Shown: positions 9,988-19,766, counted from the stretch's first letter. The stretch is 64,000 nt of DNA from Photobacterium arenosum (GCF_014841115.1 NZ_JACYTP010000013.1:62001-126000); one strand, 5' to 3'. Notes: a model not told the origin generated them from the sequence alone. Numbers and translations: made by a program.

Positions 9988-10430
9988 ATCCTTTTATCAT
10001 TTTCGCTGGCGAAGATACCTAATAGACATATTGCATATCAAACGCACCAGACAGAACTGATAAAGCTGAAAACACTAAAAACCAGCCAAAAATCATCACA
10101 ACCTATAAAGATTTGTTCACAAAAAACCAAAAAAATTGCTAAGAACAGTCTGGTATATGGAAGTTTTATCCGTATCATACTATAGATACTTATGCGTTCA
10201 GGTACTCGCCGTGATATGTAACGCACCCCCTGCTCAGTGGTACGTTGCGCAATAGGATCCGTGCTCATAACCAGCTATTCCTACGAATGATTTCTACAGG
10301 TTACCGAGCTGCTTCATTCCGAGTTGCATCTCCATACTCTGGCATTTTACAAGCGAGCCTGAAACTGAGTGAGGTCCAATTAAGTCTGTAGCCGTCCTGC
10401 ACGCTACTAAGTCAAGATAAAGGATTAAAA
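9988..10430. other. Intergenic region ttcA to M32 peptidase
   Basis: About 440 bases without a gene I can support. A minus-strand reading frame at 10038-10268 encodes a hydrophobic 76-residue sequence but has no family resemblance and an unremarkable ribosome site. The promoter of the peptidase gene should lie here, but I see no convincing -35/-10 pair. Confidence 0.4.
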
Positions 10431-11918
10431 ATGACTTACTATCAGAAACTGGAGCAACACGCTAAAAAGCTTTCCAAGATTTCTCACTTATCCGCTATCT
10501 GCAGCTGGGATCAGGCTGCAAAAATGCCAGAAGGCGGAAATGCCGCCCGCTCCGAAGCAATGGCTGAACTGGCTCTTATCCATCATGAACTCGCAACGGC
10601 CCCTTCTCTGACAGAATGGTTCGCCAGAGCCGAAACCGAATCTTTATCAAAAGAGCAAAAGATCAGCCTGCAAGAGATGAAGCGCTCCTGGCAGAATGAC
10701 AATATCCTACCGGCTGATCTGGTGGAGAAAAAATCGCTCGCCGGTTCAAAGTGCGAGCATGCCTGGCGGACGCAACGTAAAGAAAACAATTGGCACGAGT
10801 TCAGCCAGAACCTTGAAGCCGTTGTTAAACTGGCAAGAGAAGAAGCGCAGATTCGAGCTGAAGCAACAGGCTTAAGCCGTTATGACGCTATGATGGCTCT
10901 GTATGAACCTGGCATGACGTGCGAGAAAATTGATTCTATATTTGGTCAGGTGAAAACATGGCTACCCGCATTGATTCAACAAGTCAGAGCAAAACAAGCC
11001 AGTGATCAGGTTATTACTCCTAAAGGTCCCTTCCCGATAGCTCAACAGAAAGCATTGAGTCTGGATATCATGGGCAAATTGGGATTTGATTTCAGACACG
11101 GCAGGTTGGACGTGAGTACGCACCCGTTTTGTGGCGGTGTACCGACTGATGTCCGCATTACCACCCGATATGATGAAGCTGACTTTACCAGTGCACTCAT
11201 GGGGGTTATCCATGAAACTGGCCATGCCCGTTACGAGCAAGGACTCCCTGAGCAGTGGCATGGTTTACCTGTAGGTCAGGCACGCTCAATGGGCGTTCAT
11301 GAGTCACAAAGCCTGTTTTTTGAAATGCAGCTTTCGCGCAGTAAGCCTTTTATTGAAATCCTCGCCCCGTTAGCTCGCGAAGCATTTGACCGTAATAACG
11401 ATAAGGCGTTGAGCACAGACAATTTGGCATTGTTCAGTACCCGTGTCGAACCTGGCTATATTCGAGTCGATGCCGATGAAGTGACTTACCCTGCACACAT
11501 CATTTTACGTTACGAAATTGAGCGTGATTTGATTGAAGGCAAAATCGAAGTGGCTGATATCCCTGAGTTATGGGACAAGAAGATGACCGAGTATCTGGGG
11601 TTATCGACCAAAGGTAACTTTACTGACGGATGCATGCAGGATATCCACTGGACAGACGGCAGCTTTGGCTATTTCCCGTCTTACACTCTGGGGGCTATGT
11701 ATGCGGCCCAGTTCATGGCGGCTATGCGCCGTGAAATGAATGTGGAAAACCTCATTCGTGAACGTAACCTTCAGCCTATCTTCAACTGGTTAGACAGACA
11801 TGTCTGGAAAAAAGCCAGCTTCCTTTCAACAGATAACCTGCTGAAAGAAGCGACCGGCGAAACCCTGAATCCGGAACATTTCAAAGCACACCTTGAAAGT
11901 CGCTACCTCGAAGACTAA
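10431..11918 (+). CDS. M32 family metallocarboxypeptidase (carboxypeptidase Taq type)
   Basis: Cytoplasmic zinc carboxypeptidase that removes C-terminal residues from peptides. The 495 residues match the usual M32 size (about 490-510). The zinc motif HETGH is at residues 261-265 (GVIHETGHARYEQG), and downstream family blocks are visible: MGVHESQSLFFE, TRVEPGYIRVDADEVTYPAH and DIHWTDGSFGYFPSY. AAGGATT lies just ahead of the ATG. It appears to be a single-gene unit between two terminators. Substrate preference cannot be read. Confidence 0.95.
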   Translation: MTYYQKLEQHAKKLSKISHLSAICSWDQAAKMPEGGNAARSEAMAELALIHHELATAPSLTEWFARAETESLSKEQKISLQEMKRSWQNDNILPADLVEKKSLAGSKCEHAWRTQRKENNWHEFSQNLEAVVKLAREEAQIRAEATGLSRYDAMMALYEPGMTCEKIDSIFGQVKTWLPALIQQVRAKQASDQVITPKGPFPIAQQKALSLDIMGKLGFDFRHGRLDVSTHPFCGGVPTDVRITTRYDEADFTSALMGVIHETGHARYEQGLPEQWHGLPVGQARSMGVHESQSLFFEMQLSRSKPFIEILAPLAREAFDRNNDKALSTDNLALFSTRVEPGYIRVDADEVTYPAHIILRYEIERDLIEGKIEVADIPELWDKKMTEYLGLSTKGNFTDGCMQDIHWTDGSFGYFPSYTLGAMYAAQFMAAMRREMNVENLIRERNLQPIFNWLDRHVWKKASFLSTDNLLKEATGETLNPEHFKAHLESRYLED

Positions 11919-11956
11919 CTACCGAGCAGACTAACGTGACAAGGTTGTAAACAAAC

Positions 11957-11978
11957 AAGGGCCTGCCGGCCCTTTTTT
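11957..11978. terminator. Bidirectional terminator between M32 peptidase and RES toxin
   Basis: AAGGGCC (11957-11963) pairs with GGCCCTT (11968-11974) across TGCC. It is followed by TTTTTT on the plus strand and by GTTTGTTT on the minus strand, so it can serve both convergent genes. It overlaps the stop codon of the toxin gene. Confidence 0.85.
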
Positions 11979-12663
11979 ATACCATGCTGATCTCCAGCAC
12001 AGTATTGATGGCACTGCCATTCCATTTGTACACATAATGATTGGACTGACATACCTTGCTGACCAGGTTTGGCTTGTACAAGGCAAAACAATCATGGCCC
12101 TGGTGCCGTACGGAGTGATACAAGACACCATCTTGTCTTGCTTCCTTCAGCGTTATCGCCTCGGCCTGAGAATGCGCATAATTCGTAGGGTGGTAAAGCG
12201 CAGAATCCAGATACGTCTTATCTGTAAAATCAACCAAAGCGGCAGAAAACCAAGCCTGTATACTTCTCATCTGGATATCCTGTGACGGCTCCTGGGTATA
12301 GCCCAGTATCCGCTCCATGTGGTAACTCGTTTCCTTGATCGCCGTATTAATATCCCTTGCCGCATAATACGCGCCAAAGTCCGCAGTATTAAAACGGCCC
12401 CCATCGGGGTTTACATGGGTAAAGGCGGCCATCACGTAGCTGCAGTGAGGAATACCAACCAGCCTTTCCTCGACCGGCACACGAGCAAACTGCCCGGTTT
12501 CTTCAGCCAGACGAGGGTTGGTCAGAGCTTCAACGGCAAAAATAGCTTCCAGCTGATCGGGCTCCGCAACATCTTCATACAGGTTGATCGGCGGATACTT
12601 GGAAGGAATTAATCGATAGCATGGCTGCTCCCTGAAGGGTTTGAGAGTATATGCGTTCTGCAT
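11977..12663 (-). CDS. RES-domain toxin of a type II toxin-antitoxin system
   Basis: RES-family proteins degrade NAD+ and so stop growth; the adjacent Xre-type protein neutralises them. The visible core is GGRFNTADFGAYYAA with the family Arg and Tyr, followed by AIKETSYHMER with the conserved Glu, and the RES block near the C terminus (LYHSVRHQGHDCFALY, with the conserved Ser). ATG 12663 gives 228 residues and sits one base after the antitoxin stop, with GGAGG about 11 bases upstream. A GTG at 12681 would add six residues. Length matches the RES family. The neighbouring antitoxin and shared operator support the call. Confidence 0.88.
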   Translation of the reverse strand: MQNAYTLKPFREQPCYRLIPSKYPPINLYEDVAEPDQLEAIFAVEALTNPRLAEETGQFARVPVEERLVGIPHCSYVMAAFTHVNPDGGRFNTADFGAYYAARDINTAIKETSYHMERILGYTQEPSQDIQMRSIQAWFSAALVDFTDKTYLDSALYHPTNYAHSQAEAITLKEARQDGVLYHSVRHQGHDCFALYKPNLVSKVCQSNHYVYKWNGSAINTVLEISMV

Positions 12664-12664
12664 G

Positions 12665-13069
12665 TCAGGACCGTCCTCCACGCCAGGCGTTCAAACGTGT
12701 AGCCACTTCGTACAAATCGGCAACCTTGCCCTGGCCCATCACCTCCATCGCACTTCGCCCGGCAAAAAACGGGTGTGAATTAGGCTTCTGCACCCATTGA
12801 TAAACACTGTCTTCATGGGTAAATAAAATGCGCAGGCATTTATGGATATTCAGTATGTAGCTCATCCGCTCCAGCAAGTCTTTAGACACTTTGGCCGACT
12901 CAGGGCTGGCACGGTATTTGTTCAGTGTTGAGCGGCTTGATAAACCAAGCAGAGCCATCTGCTGATTCTGGCTGCAACTCCACTTATCCAGAATGTTGAA
13001 AACGACTGGCAGTACCTTATTGCCTGCATGTTCAATCGGCTCATTCGCCGCCACGGTACGGGTGTTCAT
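12665..13069 (-). CDS. Xre/MbcA/ParS-type antitoxin partner of RES toxin
   Basis: Protein of 134 residues. The N-terminal half looks like a helix-turn-helix region (QQMALLGLSSRSTLNKYRAS). The C-terminal half contains the toxin-binding domain typical of RES partners (YILNIHKCLRILF, then NSHPFFAGRSAMEVMGQGK), with the recurrent P.F.G.SA.e.m motif. ATG 13069 follows AGGCGG by five bases; a GTG at 13075 overlaps that site and is less likely. The antitoxin precedes the toxin with one base between them, the usual order, and probably represses its own promoter through the inverted repeat just upstream. Confidence 0.88.
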   Translation of the reverse strand: MNTRTVAANEPIEHAGNKVLPVVFNILDKWSCSQNQQMALLGLSSRSTLNKYRASPESAKVSKDLLERMSYILNIHKCLRILFTHEDSVYQWVQKPNSHPFFAGRSAMEVMGQGKVADLYEVATRLNAWRGGRS

Positions 13070-13086
13070 GATCACCGCCTCAGATT

Positions 13087-13129
13087 GTCCATTTATGGAC
13101 TTAGTTTAGCATTAAGTCTATAAATGAAC
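13087..13129 (-). promoter_or_regulatory. Large inverted repeat, probable operator of the RES/Xre pair
   Basis: GTCCATTTATGGACTTA (13087-13103) is mirrored by TAAGTCTATAAATGAAC (13113-13129); the 17-base arms differ at two positions and are separated by 9 bases. Each arm contains a smaller partly symmetric element (TCCAT-TT-ATGGA in one). It lies 18 bases ahead of the antitoxin start, where an autoregulating Xre antitoxin would bind. Confidence 0.75.
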
Positions 13130-13226
13130 AAAATACTGAGGCTATAGGTATCAAGCGACTTATCAATGTAAAACAGAAACTGGGCCGACCAACGCCGTGG
13201 TCAGCCCTAGATAGCGAGAAGTTAAG

Positions 13227-13892
13227 TTATTGCGGGGATGATTCAAGCCAGGGCGTAATGCGAATCGCTGGAGATGGTAAGGTCAACACAGTGTTTTCAG
13301 GGAGCTGCTTGACTTTCACAATCGCTTTCCCCGCTTCGATGGGGATCACGGCATCGTCAGAAACAGTGATAACACCCGTCTCCTCAGCAGCAAAATGCAT
13401 CACAACACCGCTGACCTCTGGCATAAACCAGGATGAGAACATTCCCCCTAAGTCATTTAAGAGTATGTCCATTTGCGGTAGCAGGCGATCCAACGTTTCT
13501 TTGTTAATGGCTAACCCTAAAGGCTTGCTGACGATAACCTGCATAGACACATCGCAGGTGATTCCGTCATCTATCACAAAAGTGACGTCAGGATTTGCCT
13601 GGCGCAGGTTATTGTCGATTGGCACTACCAGGGCATTATCGGCAGGAATAACGAGCTCTTCATAATGCTCTTCTTTCTGCATCCAGCCTTTGCGGACAGT
13701 ACAGGTTTCACCGGTTTGCTGATTGATCAGATACAAAGCAATGTTCACATCAGGGTGAGATTCAGCAACATTGTGCTTGAGTTTGCCGAAAAGATTGCTG
13801 TAACGCATCTCAATATTCTGCGCCCATACATTACCGGAAAGAGTGAGCAGGCCGGAAGTAAGAAGAAGGGTTTTAATAAAAGAAGTGCTCAT
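13227..13892 (-). CDS. Exported protein of the DUF2987 type, function unknown
   Basis: A 221-residue protein with a clear signal peptide (hydrophobic LLLTSGLLTLSG, cleavage likely after VWA near residue 24). The mature part is acidic to neutral, with two cysteine pairs' worth of positions (ETCTV, ITCDV) that could form a disulfide in the periplasm. It resembles the DUF2987 proteins of Vibrionaceae as I remember them; no catalytic motif is visible. ATG 13892 starts six bases after the stop of the Bax-like gene, and an in-frame TTG lies just before it. It is the last gene of a three-gene minus-strand operon. Confidence 0.7.
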   Translation of the reverse strand: MSTSFIKTLLLTSGLLTLSGNVWAQNIEMRYSNLFGKLKHNVAESHPDVNIALYLINQQTGETCTVRKGWMQKEEHYEELVIPADNALVVPIDNNLRQANPDVTFVIDDGITCDVSMQVIVSKPLGLAINKETLDRLLPQMDILLNDLGGMFSSWFMPEVSGVVMHFAAEETGVITVSDDAVIPIEAGKAIVKVKQLPENTVLTLPSPAIRITPWLESSPQ

Positions 13893-13898
13893 CAACGG

Positions 13899-14666
13899 TT
13901 AGCCCTGTTGCCAAAATTGTTTGTTATGACGGATCATACCCTGAATTTCGTCCACGTACTCTTGTCCACGTTCAGAATATCGGTGCAGTCCTTCCGCAAG
14001 CTTTAACCCGGTAACAGGTTGACCTGCAGCACGCTCGTTAGCTCTGATATCCCGAAGCTCCGCATAAGCGCGATTGCGGTTCACATTCATAAAATAAGCG
14101 TGAACCGACTGAGCAGCATCAGAGAAAACGGCGACTTCATGCTTCGCTCCTTCCCCCCTGGCACTGGGAACCAAGCCACAGCCTTGGGTATAACACCACT
14201 GTCCAAAATAATTATGCCCTTCAACGGCAAACCGCGACGTCCCCCATCCCGATTCGTTGGCCGCCTGACTCAATACCAGCTCTTCAGGGATCATATCCAC
14301 ACGAAGCAACATAGCATCCAGCCAGGATTCTGTGACAGCGTCACTAGTGAGTTCGTGGTTATAAGCATCCCCAAGCTGGCGGGCTTCACTGAGATCATTT
14401 GGGCTGATCGCCTGCCCGACTTTCAGCTGGGTTTGAATGGCCAGCAAAAAAGAACGCTCCTGACTGACTCTGGCATTCTCTTGCTGCACGAACGGACGTA
14501 AGAACGTAAAAAATGATTGCTTCTTATGGTTTACGTCTTCCATGACGTTAAAATCTGGCCGGGTGGCTTCATCTTGGGTATTCACTGCTTGCTTTTCAGG
14601 CTCAGCGCAACCTACAAAGAACAATGTGCATCCGGCAACCGCAAAGTGTCTGACATTTTTTATCAC
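13899..14666 (-). CDS. Bax-like glucosaminidase lipoprotein
   Basis: Predicted peptidoglycan hydrolase of the glucosaminidase (Bax/FlgJ-like) fold, 255 residues. The N terminus is a lipoprotein signal with lipobox FVGC (Cys near residue 20) followed by AE, suggesting an outer-membrane lipoprotein. The enzyme region shows LVLSQAANESGWGTSRFAVEGHNYFGQW, split by SGWGTSRF and containing the catalytic-type Glu, then VHAYFMNVNRNRAYAELR and GLHRYSERGQEYV, as in E. coli Bax. The start is GTG, overlapping the preceding stop by 3 bases (GTGA). Confidence 0.85.
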   Translation of the reverse strand: MIKNVRHFAVAGCTLFFVGCAEPEKQAVNTQDEATRPDFNVMEDVNHKKQSFFTFLRPFVQQENARVSQERSFLLAIQTQLKVGQAISPNDLSEARQLGDAYNHELTSDAVTESWLDAMLLRVDMIPEELVLSQAANESGWGTSRFAVEGHNYFGQWCYTQGCGLVPSARGEGAKHEVAVFSDAAQSVHAYFMNVNRNRAYAELRDIRANERAAGQPVTGLKLAEGLHRYSERGQEYVDEIQGMIRHNKQFWQQG

Positions 14667-15469
14667 GCGTTAAATACCTTGCTTTCTTCTTCTGTTTTAT
14701 TGCCTTGATCTTCCCCGTCACCGCCTTTATCAACTGTTGTAACTTGCAAGGTAATGCCGAACAAATTGCGGTAGACAATTGCTTTCACGTTAAAGAAGAA
14801 AGGAATTGTCCAGATCAATCCGATGCCAGCGGTAGCAAAGGAGATAAAGAACAAAACCAGCACCGCCAGAAAAATGGCCGATAAAGGCAAAATTTTACGG
14901 AATGTGGCCACGACAGAGTACTGGATCGCTTTTAATGGGCTGACACGTTTTTCACACACCAGTGTGATCGTCATGCTGAAAGCCATAGTTAAAAACAACC
15001 CAATTAATGGGAACAATGCATTACCTATGCCCTGCAGCGAGGATGTCAGCAACGTAGTGACAACAGAGACTACGGCAAATGGAAACCCTTTCACCAAATA
15101 ACGCGGTTTGGTTGGCAGGCCAACCGCATGGTTCAGCGCCATCAGGCTGACACCGGCATACAAGGGGGCACTTAATACATCCGACCAGAAATTGGCCATA
15201 AAACCCGCTTCAACAATATCAGGTGTGATCCCTTCGCCACTGACAATAGCATCAAAGAAAATAGCAGGGTTACCCAGTTGCACTTGCAGCGCTATCAGCA
15301 AGAGAGCAAGCTGCGCTAAAAACAGCCCTGCAATTGCTGGGAAGAAGGTCAGAAAATGCTTTGCCGTCACCTTCCAGGCTTCTTGAAGTACCGCGACAGA
15401 CTGTAAGTCTGCTTTGCCTGACAGCGCCTTGTCGATTGAGCCGCCAACCTGAAGACTTTTATTACTCAT
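14663..15469 (-). CDS. Multipass membrane protein, function unknown
   Basis: Integral membrane protein of 268 residues with about five or six hydrophobic segments (for example LTFFPAIAGLFLAQLALLLIA and IFLAVLVLFFISFATAGIGLIW) and a hydrophilic, Lys/Glu-rich C-terminal tail. The arrangement recalls YciC/DUF975-like proteins but I recognise no defining motif. It starts the operon with the Bax-like enzyme and the exported DUF2987-like protein, so a role in envelope maintenance is possible. The ATG at 15469 has no strong ribosome site. Confidence 0.7.
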   Translation of the reverse strand: MSNKSLQVGGSIDKALSGKADLQSVAVLQEAWKVTAKHFLTFFPAIAGLFLAQLALLLIALQVQLGNPAIFFDAIVSGEGITPDIVEAGFMANFWSDVLSAPLYAGVSLMALNHAVGLPTKPRYLVKGFPFAVVSVVTTLLTSSLQGIGNALFPLIGLFLTMAFSMTITLVCEKRVSPLKAIQYSVVATFRKILPLSAIFLAVLVLFFISFATAGIGLIWTIPFFFNVKAIVYRNLFGITLQVTTVDKGGDGEDQGNKTEEESKVFNA

Positions 15470-15810
15470 GCAGATAGTTGATTCACATTAAATTAGAACA
15501 ATGGGCCCGATTGTACGCTACCGTTTGCGCTAAACAAATCGCGTCATCGTTAAAAAATGCTTCAATGCCTCAAAATGGTGGAAATTTGTCGTTCAATTTA
15601 GGGTTTTGTTCAGATTTCATCTAAGATCAGTAGTCAATTTGCAATCTAAATTCTGCATTATTAGCCTTTAAACCCCTCAGATAATGCGATGAACTCCGTT
15701 GAAATCATTTGCAAAACAGATGAACGAAAAAGTCGCCTGTACAATATAAAAAATACTTTGAATTATACCTATGGGGGTCTATCATCCGGCTCCTGAAATT
15801 GACCAAGAAA
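15470..15810. other. Divergent promoter region between membrane protein and potA
   Basis: About 340 AT-rich bases. Both flanking operons must start here. I see no gene, clear operator or riboswitch-like fold. Confidence 0.5.
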
Positions 15811-16974
15811 ATGCAGGCAAAAAAATTGCAGGCACGATGTGGAGACCAGGTAGAGTTGAACACAAACATCACATCCAAAGAACCGGTTATTCAGCTCAAA
15901 GGGCTGAGCAAGAGCTTTGACGGTAAACAAATTATCACCGGGTTAGATCTCAACGTGAATGACGGTGAGTTTTTAACCATTTTAGGCCCCTCCGGCTGTG
16001 GTAAAACCACTGTCCTTCGCCTTATCGCTGGTTTTGAAGATGCTGACCAGGGGCAGATTATTATTGCCGGTCAGGACGTGACTGCCGTTCATGCGGAGCA
16101 GCGGCATGTTAATACTGTATTCCAGAGTTATGCCTTATTCCCGCACATGACAGTGTTTGAGAATGTTGCCTTTGGTCTGCGCATGCAAAAAGTGCCAGAA
16201 AAAGAGATCAAACCACGTGTGATGGAAGCTTTACAAATGGTTCAGCTGGAGCAGTTCGCTCCCCGCCAGCCACATCAGTTATCCGGTGGTCAGCAGCAAC
16301 GCGTTGCCATAGCGCGAGCCGTGGTGAACAAGCCGAAAGTTCTGCTGTTGGATGAATCACTTTCTGCGCTGGATTATAAGCTACGTAAGCAGATGCAACT
16401 GGAGCTGAAACAGCTGCAGCGTCGTCTGGGCATTACTTTCATTTTCGTCACACATGATCAGGAAGAAGCGCTGTCGATGTCAGACCGCATTATCGTTATG
16501 CGTGATGGACGTATTGAGCAAGATGGCACACCGCGTGAAATTTATGAAGAGCCAAGCAACCTGTTTGTTGCCCGTTTCATCGGTGAAATTAATGTGTTCG
16601 ATGCCACTGTGATTGAGCGTATTGACGAAAAACGTATTAAAGCCATTGTCGAAGGTCGTGAGGCTGTGATCCATTGTGATCTTGATGTGCAGCAACATGC
16701 TCCGCTTAAAGTGCTGCTTCGCCCTGAAGATATTCGTCTGAAAGAAATCAACGAAAACGAAGAAAGCTGGGGCCTGATGGGCCATGTGCGTGAGCGTACC
16801 TATAAAGGGATGACGCTGGATTCAGTTGTTGAGATCGAAACGGGCAAGTCTGTCATGGTGAGTGAATTCTTTAACGAAGATGATCCAGATGTAGACCACT
16901 CCCTGGATCAAAAAGTAGCTATCACCTGGGTTGAAAGTTGGGAAGTGGTACTGGCTGATGACGAAGAAGCTTAA
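15811..16974 (+). CDS. potA: Spermidine/putrescine ABC transporter ATP-binding protein
   Basis: ATPase of the polyamine importer. It is very close to E. coli PotA throughout: Walker [10 protein letters not shown] near residue 60, Q-loop [10 protein letters not shown], signature [14 protein letters not shown], Walker [12 protein letters not shown], switch His in VTHDQEEAL, and a C-terminal regulatory domain ending [14 protein letters not shown]. With ATG 15811 it has 387 residues versus 378 in E. coli. A TTG at 15856 behind AGGTAGAG would start the protein at [10 protein letters not shown] and is a credible alternative, because the first 15 residues look unlike family members. It heads potABC plus two potD genes. 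Confidence 0.95.
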   Translation: MQAKKLQARCGDQVELNTNITSKEPVIQLKGLSKSFDGKQIITGLDLNVNDGEFLTILGPSGCGKTTVLRLIAGFEDADQGQIIIAGQDVTAVHAEQRHVNTVFQSYALFPHMTVFENVAFGLRMQKVPEKEIKPRVMEALQMVQLEQFAPRQPHQLSGGQQQRVAIARAVVNKPKVLLLDESLSALDYKLRKQMQLELKQLQRRLGITFIFVTHDQEEALSMSDRIIVMRDGRIEQDGTPREIYEEPSNLFVARFIGEINVFDATVIERIDEKRIKAIVEGREAVIHCDLDVQQHAPLKVLLRPEDIRLKEINENEESWGLMGHVRERTYKGMTLDSVVEIETGKSVMVSEFFNEDDPDVDHSLDQKVAITWVESWEVVLADDEEA

Positions 16975-17815
16975 TCTGCAAAATATCATCATTTCGGTGA
17001 TTGTAGGATGGTTACTGGTTTTTGTATTCATCCCGAACCTGATGATTATTGGCACCAGTTTTTTGACTCGTGATGATGCAAATCTGATTGATTTAACCTT
17101 CACGCTGGAAAACTACGCACGCTTGTTTGACCCTTTATATGGTCAGGTGATGCTGCATTCGTTCTACATGGCTGGCATGGCAACAGTCTTATGCCTGCTG
17201 GTGGGTTATCCGTTTGCCTACAGTATTGCCAAAATGCCGGCAAAGTGGCGCCCGTTCATGCTGTTTCTGGTGATCGTACCGTTCTGGACCAATTCACTGA
17301 TTCGAACTTACGGCCTGAAAATCATGCTGGGCACCCAGGGCGTATTCAATAGCAGCCTGATGGCCTTAGGGATTATTGATAAGCCCCTGCGTATTATGTA
17401 CACAGAGTATGCGGTAATGATTGGCCTGGTTTATATCTTGCTGCCATTCATGGTGCTGCCCTTGTATTCCGCCATTGAGAAGCTGGATAACACTTATATT
17501 GAAGCCGCTCGTGATCTGGGCGCGAACAAGCTTCAGACGTTTATTCGTGTTATTGCACCATTAACAATGCCGGGTGTGATTGCGGGCTGCCTGCTGGTCT
17601 TTTTGCCGGCAATGGGTATGTTCTACATTTCCGACCTGCTCGGCGGTGCCAAAAACCTGCTCATCGGTAACGTCATTAAGAGTCAGGTACTGAACGCCCG
17701 TGACTGGCCTTTTGGCGCAGCAACAAGTATCGCGCTGACAATTTCAATGGCAATTCTGCTGTATGCCTATTACCGGGCTGGCAAGCTACTCAACCGTAAA
17801 GTGGAGTTGGACTAA
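16958..17815 (+). CDS. potB: Spermidine/putrescine ABC transporter permease PotB
   Basis: Inner-membrane permease of 285 residues with six predicted helices. The binding-protein-dependent transport signature is [25 protein letters not shown], seen here as [14 protein letters not shown]. The chosen ATG at 16958 overlaps the end of potA by 17 bases and gives a start (MTKKLNLQN) like other PotB proteins; a TTG at 16931 lies deeper in potA and is improbable. It pairs with PotC to form the channel. Confidence 0.94.
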   Translation: MTKKLNLQNIIISVIVGWLLVFVFIPNLMIIGTSFLTRDDANLIDLTFTLENYARLFDPLYGQVMLHSFYMAGMATVLCLLVGYPFAYSIAKMPAKWRPFMLFLVIVPFWTNSLIRTYGLKIMLGTQGVFNSSLMALGIIDKPLRIMYTEYAVMIGLVYILLPFMVLPLYSAIEKLDNTYIEAARDLGANKLQTFIRVIAPLTMPGVIAGCLLVFLPAMGMFYISDLLGGAKNLLIGNVIKSQVLNARDWPFGAATSIALTISMAILLYAYYRAGKLLNRKVELD

Positions 17816-17817
17816 CT

Positions 17818-18588
17818 GTGGGACGTTTTTTCAAAGTCAGTCTGATGTCGGTAGTGTACGCATTCCTGTACATTCCCATCATTATTCTTATCGTTAACTC
17901 ATTCAACGCCAGTAAGTTTGGGATGAAATGGGGCGGCTTTACCACTAAGTGGTATGAGCAGCTTGTGAACAATGACAGCTTAATGCAGGCAGCCTGGCAC
18001 TCACTGAACATTGCCGTTTACTCTGCAACGGCAGCGGCCATTATTGGCAGTCTGACTGCCGTTGCCCTGTTCCGTTACCAGTTCAAGGGTAAAAGTTTTG
18101 TCAACGGCATGCTGTTTGTGGTCATGATGTCACCAGATATCGTGATGGCAATTTCGCTGCTGGCACTTTTTATTCTTATGGGCGCGAAACTGGGATTCCT
18201 GACACTGCTGCTGTCTCATATCACTTTTTGTCTCCCATTCGTTGTGGTGACAGTGTATAGCCGTTTGAAAGGCTTTGATGTGAAAATGCTGGAAGCTGCC
18301 CGTGATTTGGGCGCCAGTGAATGGGTCATACTCAAGCAGATCATCCTGCCACTGGCTAAACCCGCAGTTTTTGCTGGTTGGCTGCTCAGTTTCACCCTGT
18401 CACTGGATGATGTAATTGTAAGCTCTTTCGTAACGGGACCAACGTATGAGATCCTGCCGCTGAAAATTTACTCTATGGTAAAAGTGGGTATTTCGCCGGA
18501 AGTTAATGCACTGGCCACTGCCATGTTGATCGTGTCGCTGACCTTGGTTGTACTGTCGCAAATCATTGTGCGGGACAAGACGAAATAA
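17818..18588 (+). CDS. potC: Spermidine/putrescine ABC transporter permease PotC
   Basis: Second permease, 256 residues, six hydrophobic helices. The EAA loop reads [16 protein letters not shown] and SLDDVIVSSFVTGP is the conserved PotC segment. The start is GTG at 17818, two bases after the potB stop. Size agrees with E. coli PotC (264). Confidence 0.94.
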   Translation: MGRFFKVSLMSVVYAFLYIPIIILIVNSFNASKFGMKWGGFTTKWYEQLVNNDSLMQAAWHSLNIAVYSATAAAIIGSLTAVALFRYQFKGKSFVNGMLFVVMMSPDIVMAISLLALFILMGAKLGFLTLLLSHITFCLPFVVVTVYSRLKGFDVKMLEAARDLGASEWVILKQIILPLAKPAVFAGWLLSFTLSLDDVIVSSFVTGPTYEILPLKIYSMVKVGISPEVNALATAMLIVSLTLVVLSQIIVRDKTK

Positions 18589-18628
18589 GTTGCGTTTAAT
18601 TTTATCTGCATGATAATCGTACCGAAAT

Positions 18629-18650
18629 ACGGCCGAGGAAACTCGGCCGT
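18629..18650 (+). terminator. GNRA-capped hairpin between potC and the first potD
   Basis: ACGGCCGAG (18629-18637), GAAA loop, CTCGGCCGT (18642-18650). The stem is perfect but only TTT-less sequence (TTACG) follows, so it is more likely a partial terminator or an RNA-stability hairpin that lets the binding-protein genes be expressed at a different level from potABC. Confidence 0.6.
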
Positions 18651-18722
18651 TTACGCAGGAGACAAAGGTTTGACTCCTGTTTTATTAACCATCCCAGCAG
18701 GGATTTTGGAGTTATCACATCA

Positions 18723-19754
18723 ATGAAAAAATGGTCCGCGTTTCTGGCCAGCGCCGCATGCGCCGCTACTCTGGTATCTGGTAGTGTCAATGCAGCCGAT
18801 GAAGAATTAGTCTTTATGAACTGGGGTCCGTACATTTCTACGGAACTACGTGAACAGTTCACTAAAGAAACGGGCATTAAAGTCATTTATTCGACTTATG
18901 AGTCGAACGAAACCATGTATGCCAAACTTAAAGCGCACCCGGAAGGATACGATCTGGTTGTTCCTTCAACCTATTTTGTCGCCAAAATGCGCGATGAAGG
19001 CATGCTGCAGAAGATCGACAAGTCGAAACTGAGCAACTTCAAAAACCTTGATCAGAATTATCTGAATAAGCCGTTCGATCCGAACAATGAATACTCTATA
19101 CCTCACGTTTTGGGTATCACTGGCCTTGCCGTGAACACTGAAATGTATGACCCAGCTGACTTTGACAGCTGGGAAGATCTGTGGGATCCGAAATATCGTG
19201 GTCAGCTGATGCTGATGGATGACACACGCGAAGTTCACCATATCGCCCTGAAGATTCTGGGTTACTCAGGTAACACCACAGATCCGAAACAAATCGCTGA
19301 AGCTTATGAAAAGCTGAAAGAGCTGATGCCTAATGTACTGGTGTTCAACTCGGATAACCCGGCTGCACCTTATATGGCTGGCGAAGTTGGCTTAGGCATG
19401 CTGTGGAATGGCTCAGCGGCGGCGGCTCAGCGTGAAGGCCTGCCCATTGAACTGGTTTGGCCAAAAGAAGGCGGCATTTACTGGGTCGATAACCTATCGA
19501 TAACCAGCAATGCAAAAAACACGGAAGCCGCTCATAAGATGATCGACTTCCTGCTACGCCCTGATGTTGCCGCGAAAATTTCAGAAGAAACCGGTTATCT
19601 GACAGGTGTGGAAGCATCAAATGCAAAATATAAAGACAACCCTACTCTGTTTCCACCTAAAGAGGAATTAGAGCGCGGTGAGTTCCAGAATGCTGTCGGT
19701 GACGCCAACATTCTGTATGAGGAAAACTTCCTCAAGCTGAAAGCTGGTCAATAA
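18723..19754 (+). CDS. potD: Polyamine-binding periplasmic protein, first copy
   Basis: Substrate-binding protein that delivers spermidine or putrescine to PotABC, 343 residues. A signal peptide (about residues 1-24, ending SVNA) is followed by DEELVFMNWGPYIS and the family blocks YSTYESNETMYAKL, YDLVVPSTYFVAKM and FNSDNPAAPYMAGE. Compared with the second copy it has W/N substitutions around the binding cleft (for example WGPYIS versus WSEYIP, MNWG versus YNWS), which may alter polyamine preference. The ATG lies 72 bases after a hairpin and is preceded by GGAGTTATC. Confidence 0.92.
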   Translation: MKKWSAFLASAACAATLVSGSVNAADEELVFMNWGPYISTELREQFTKETGIKVIYSTYESNETMYAKLKAHPEGYDLVVPSTYFVAKMRDEGMLQKIDKSKLSNFKNLDQNYLNKPFDPNNEYSIPHVLGITGLAVNTEMYDPADFDSWEDLWDPKYRGQLMLMDDTREVHHIALKILGYSGNTTDPKQIAEAYEKLKELMPNVLVFNSDNPAAPYMAGEVGLGMLWNGSAAAAQREGLPIELVWPKEGGIYWVDNLSITSNAKNTEAAHKMIDFLLRPDVAAKISEETGYLTGVEASNAKYKDNPTLFPPKEELERGEFQNAVGDANILYEENFLKLKAGQ

Positions 19755-19766
19755 GCGCTTTCTTTA

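Noticed and set aside
10038..10268. 76-residue hydrophobic minus-strand frame
   Set aside because: AT-rich DNA gives Ile/Phe-rich chance frames; no family resemblance and a mediocre ribosome site. Not entirely excluded.
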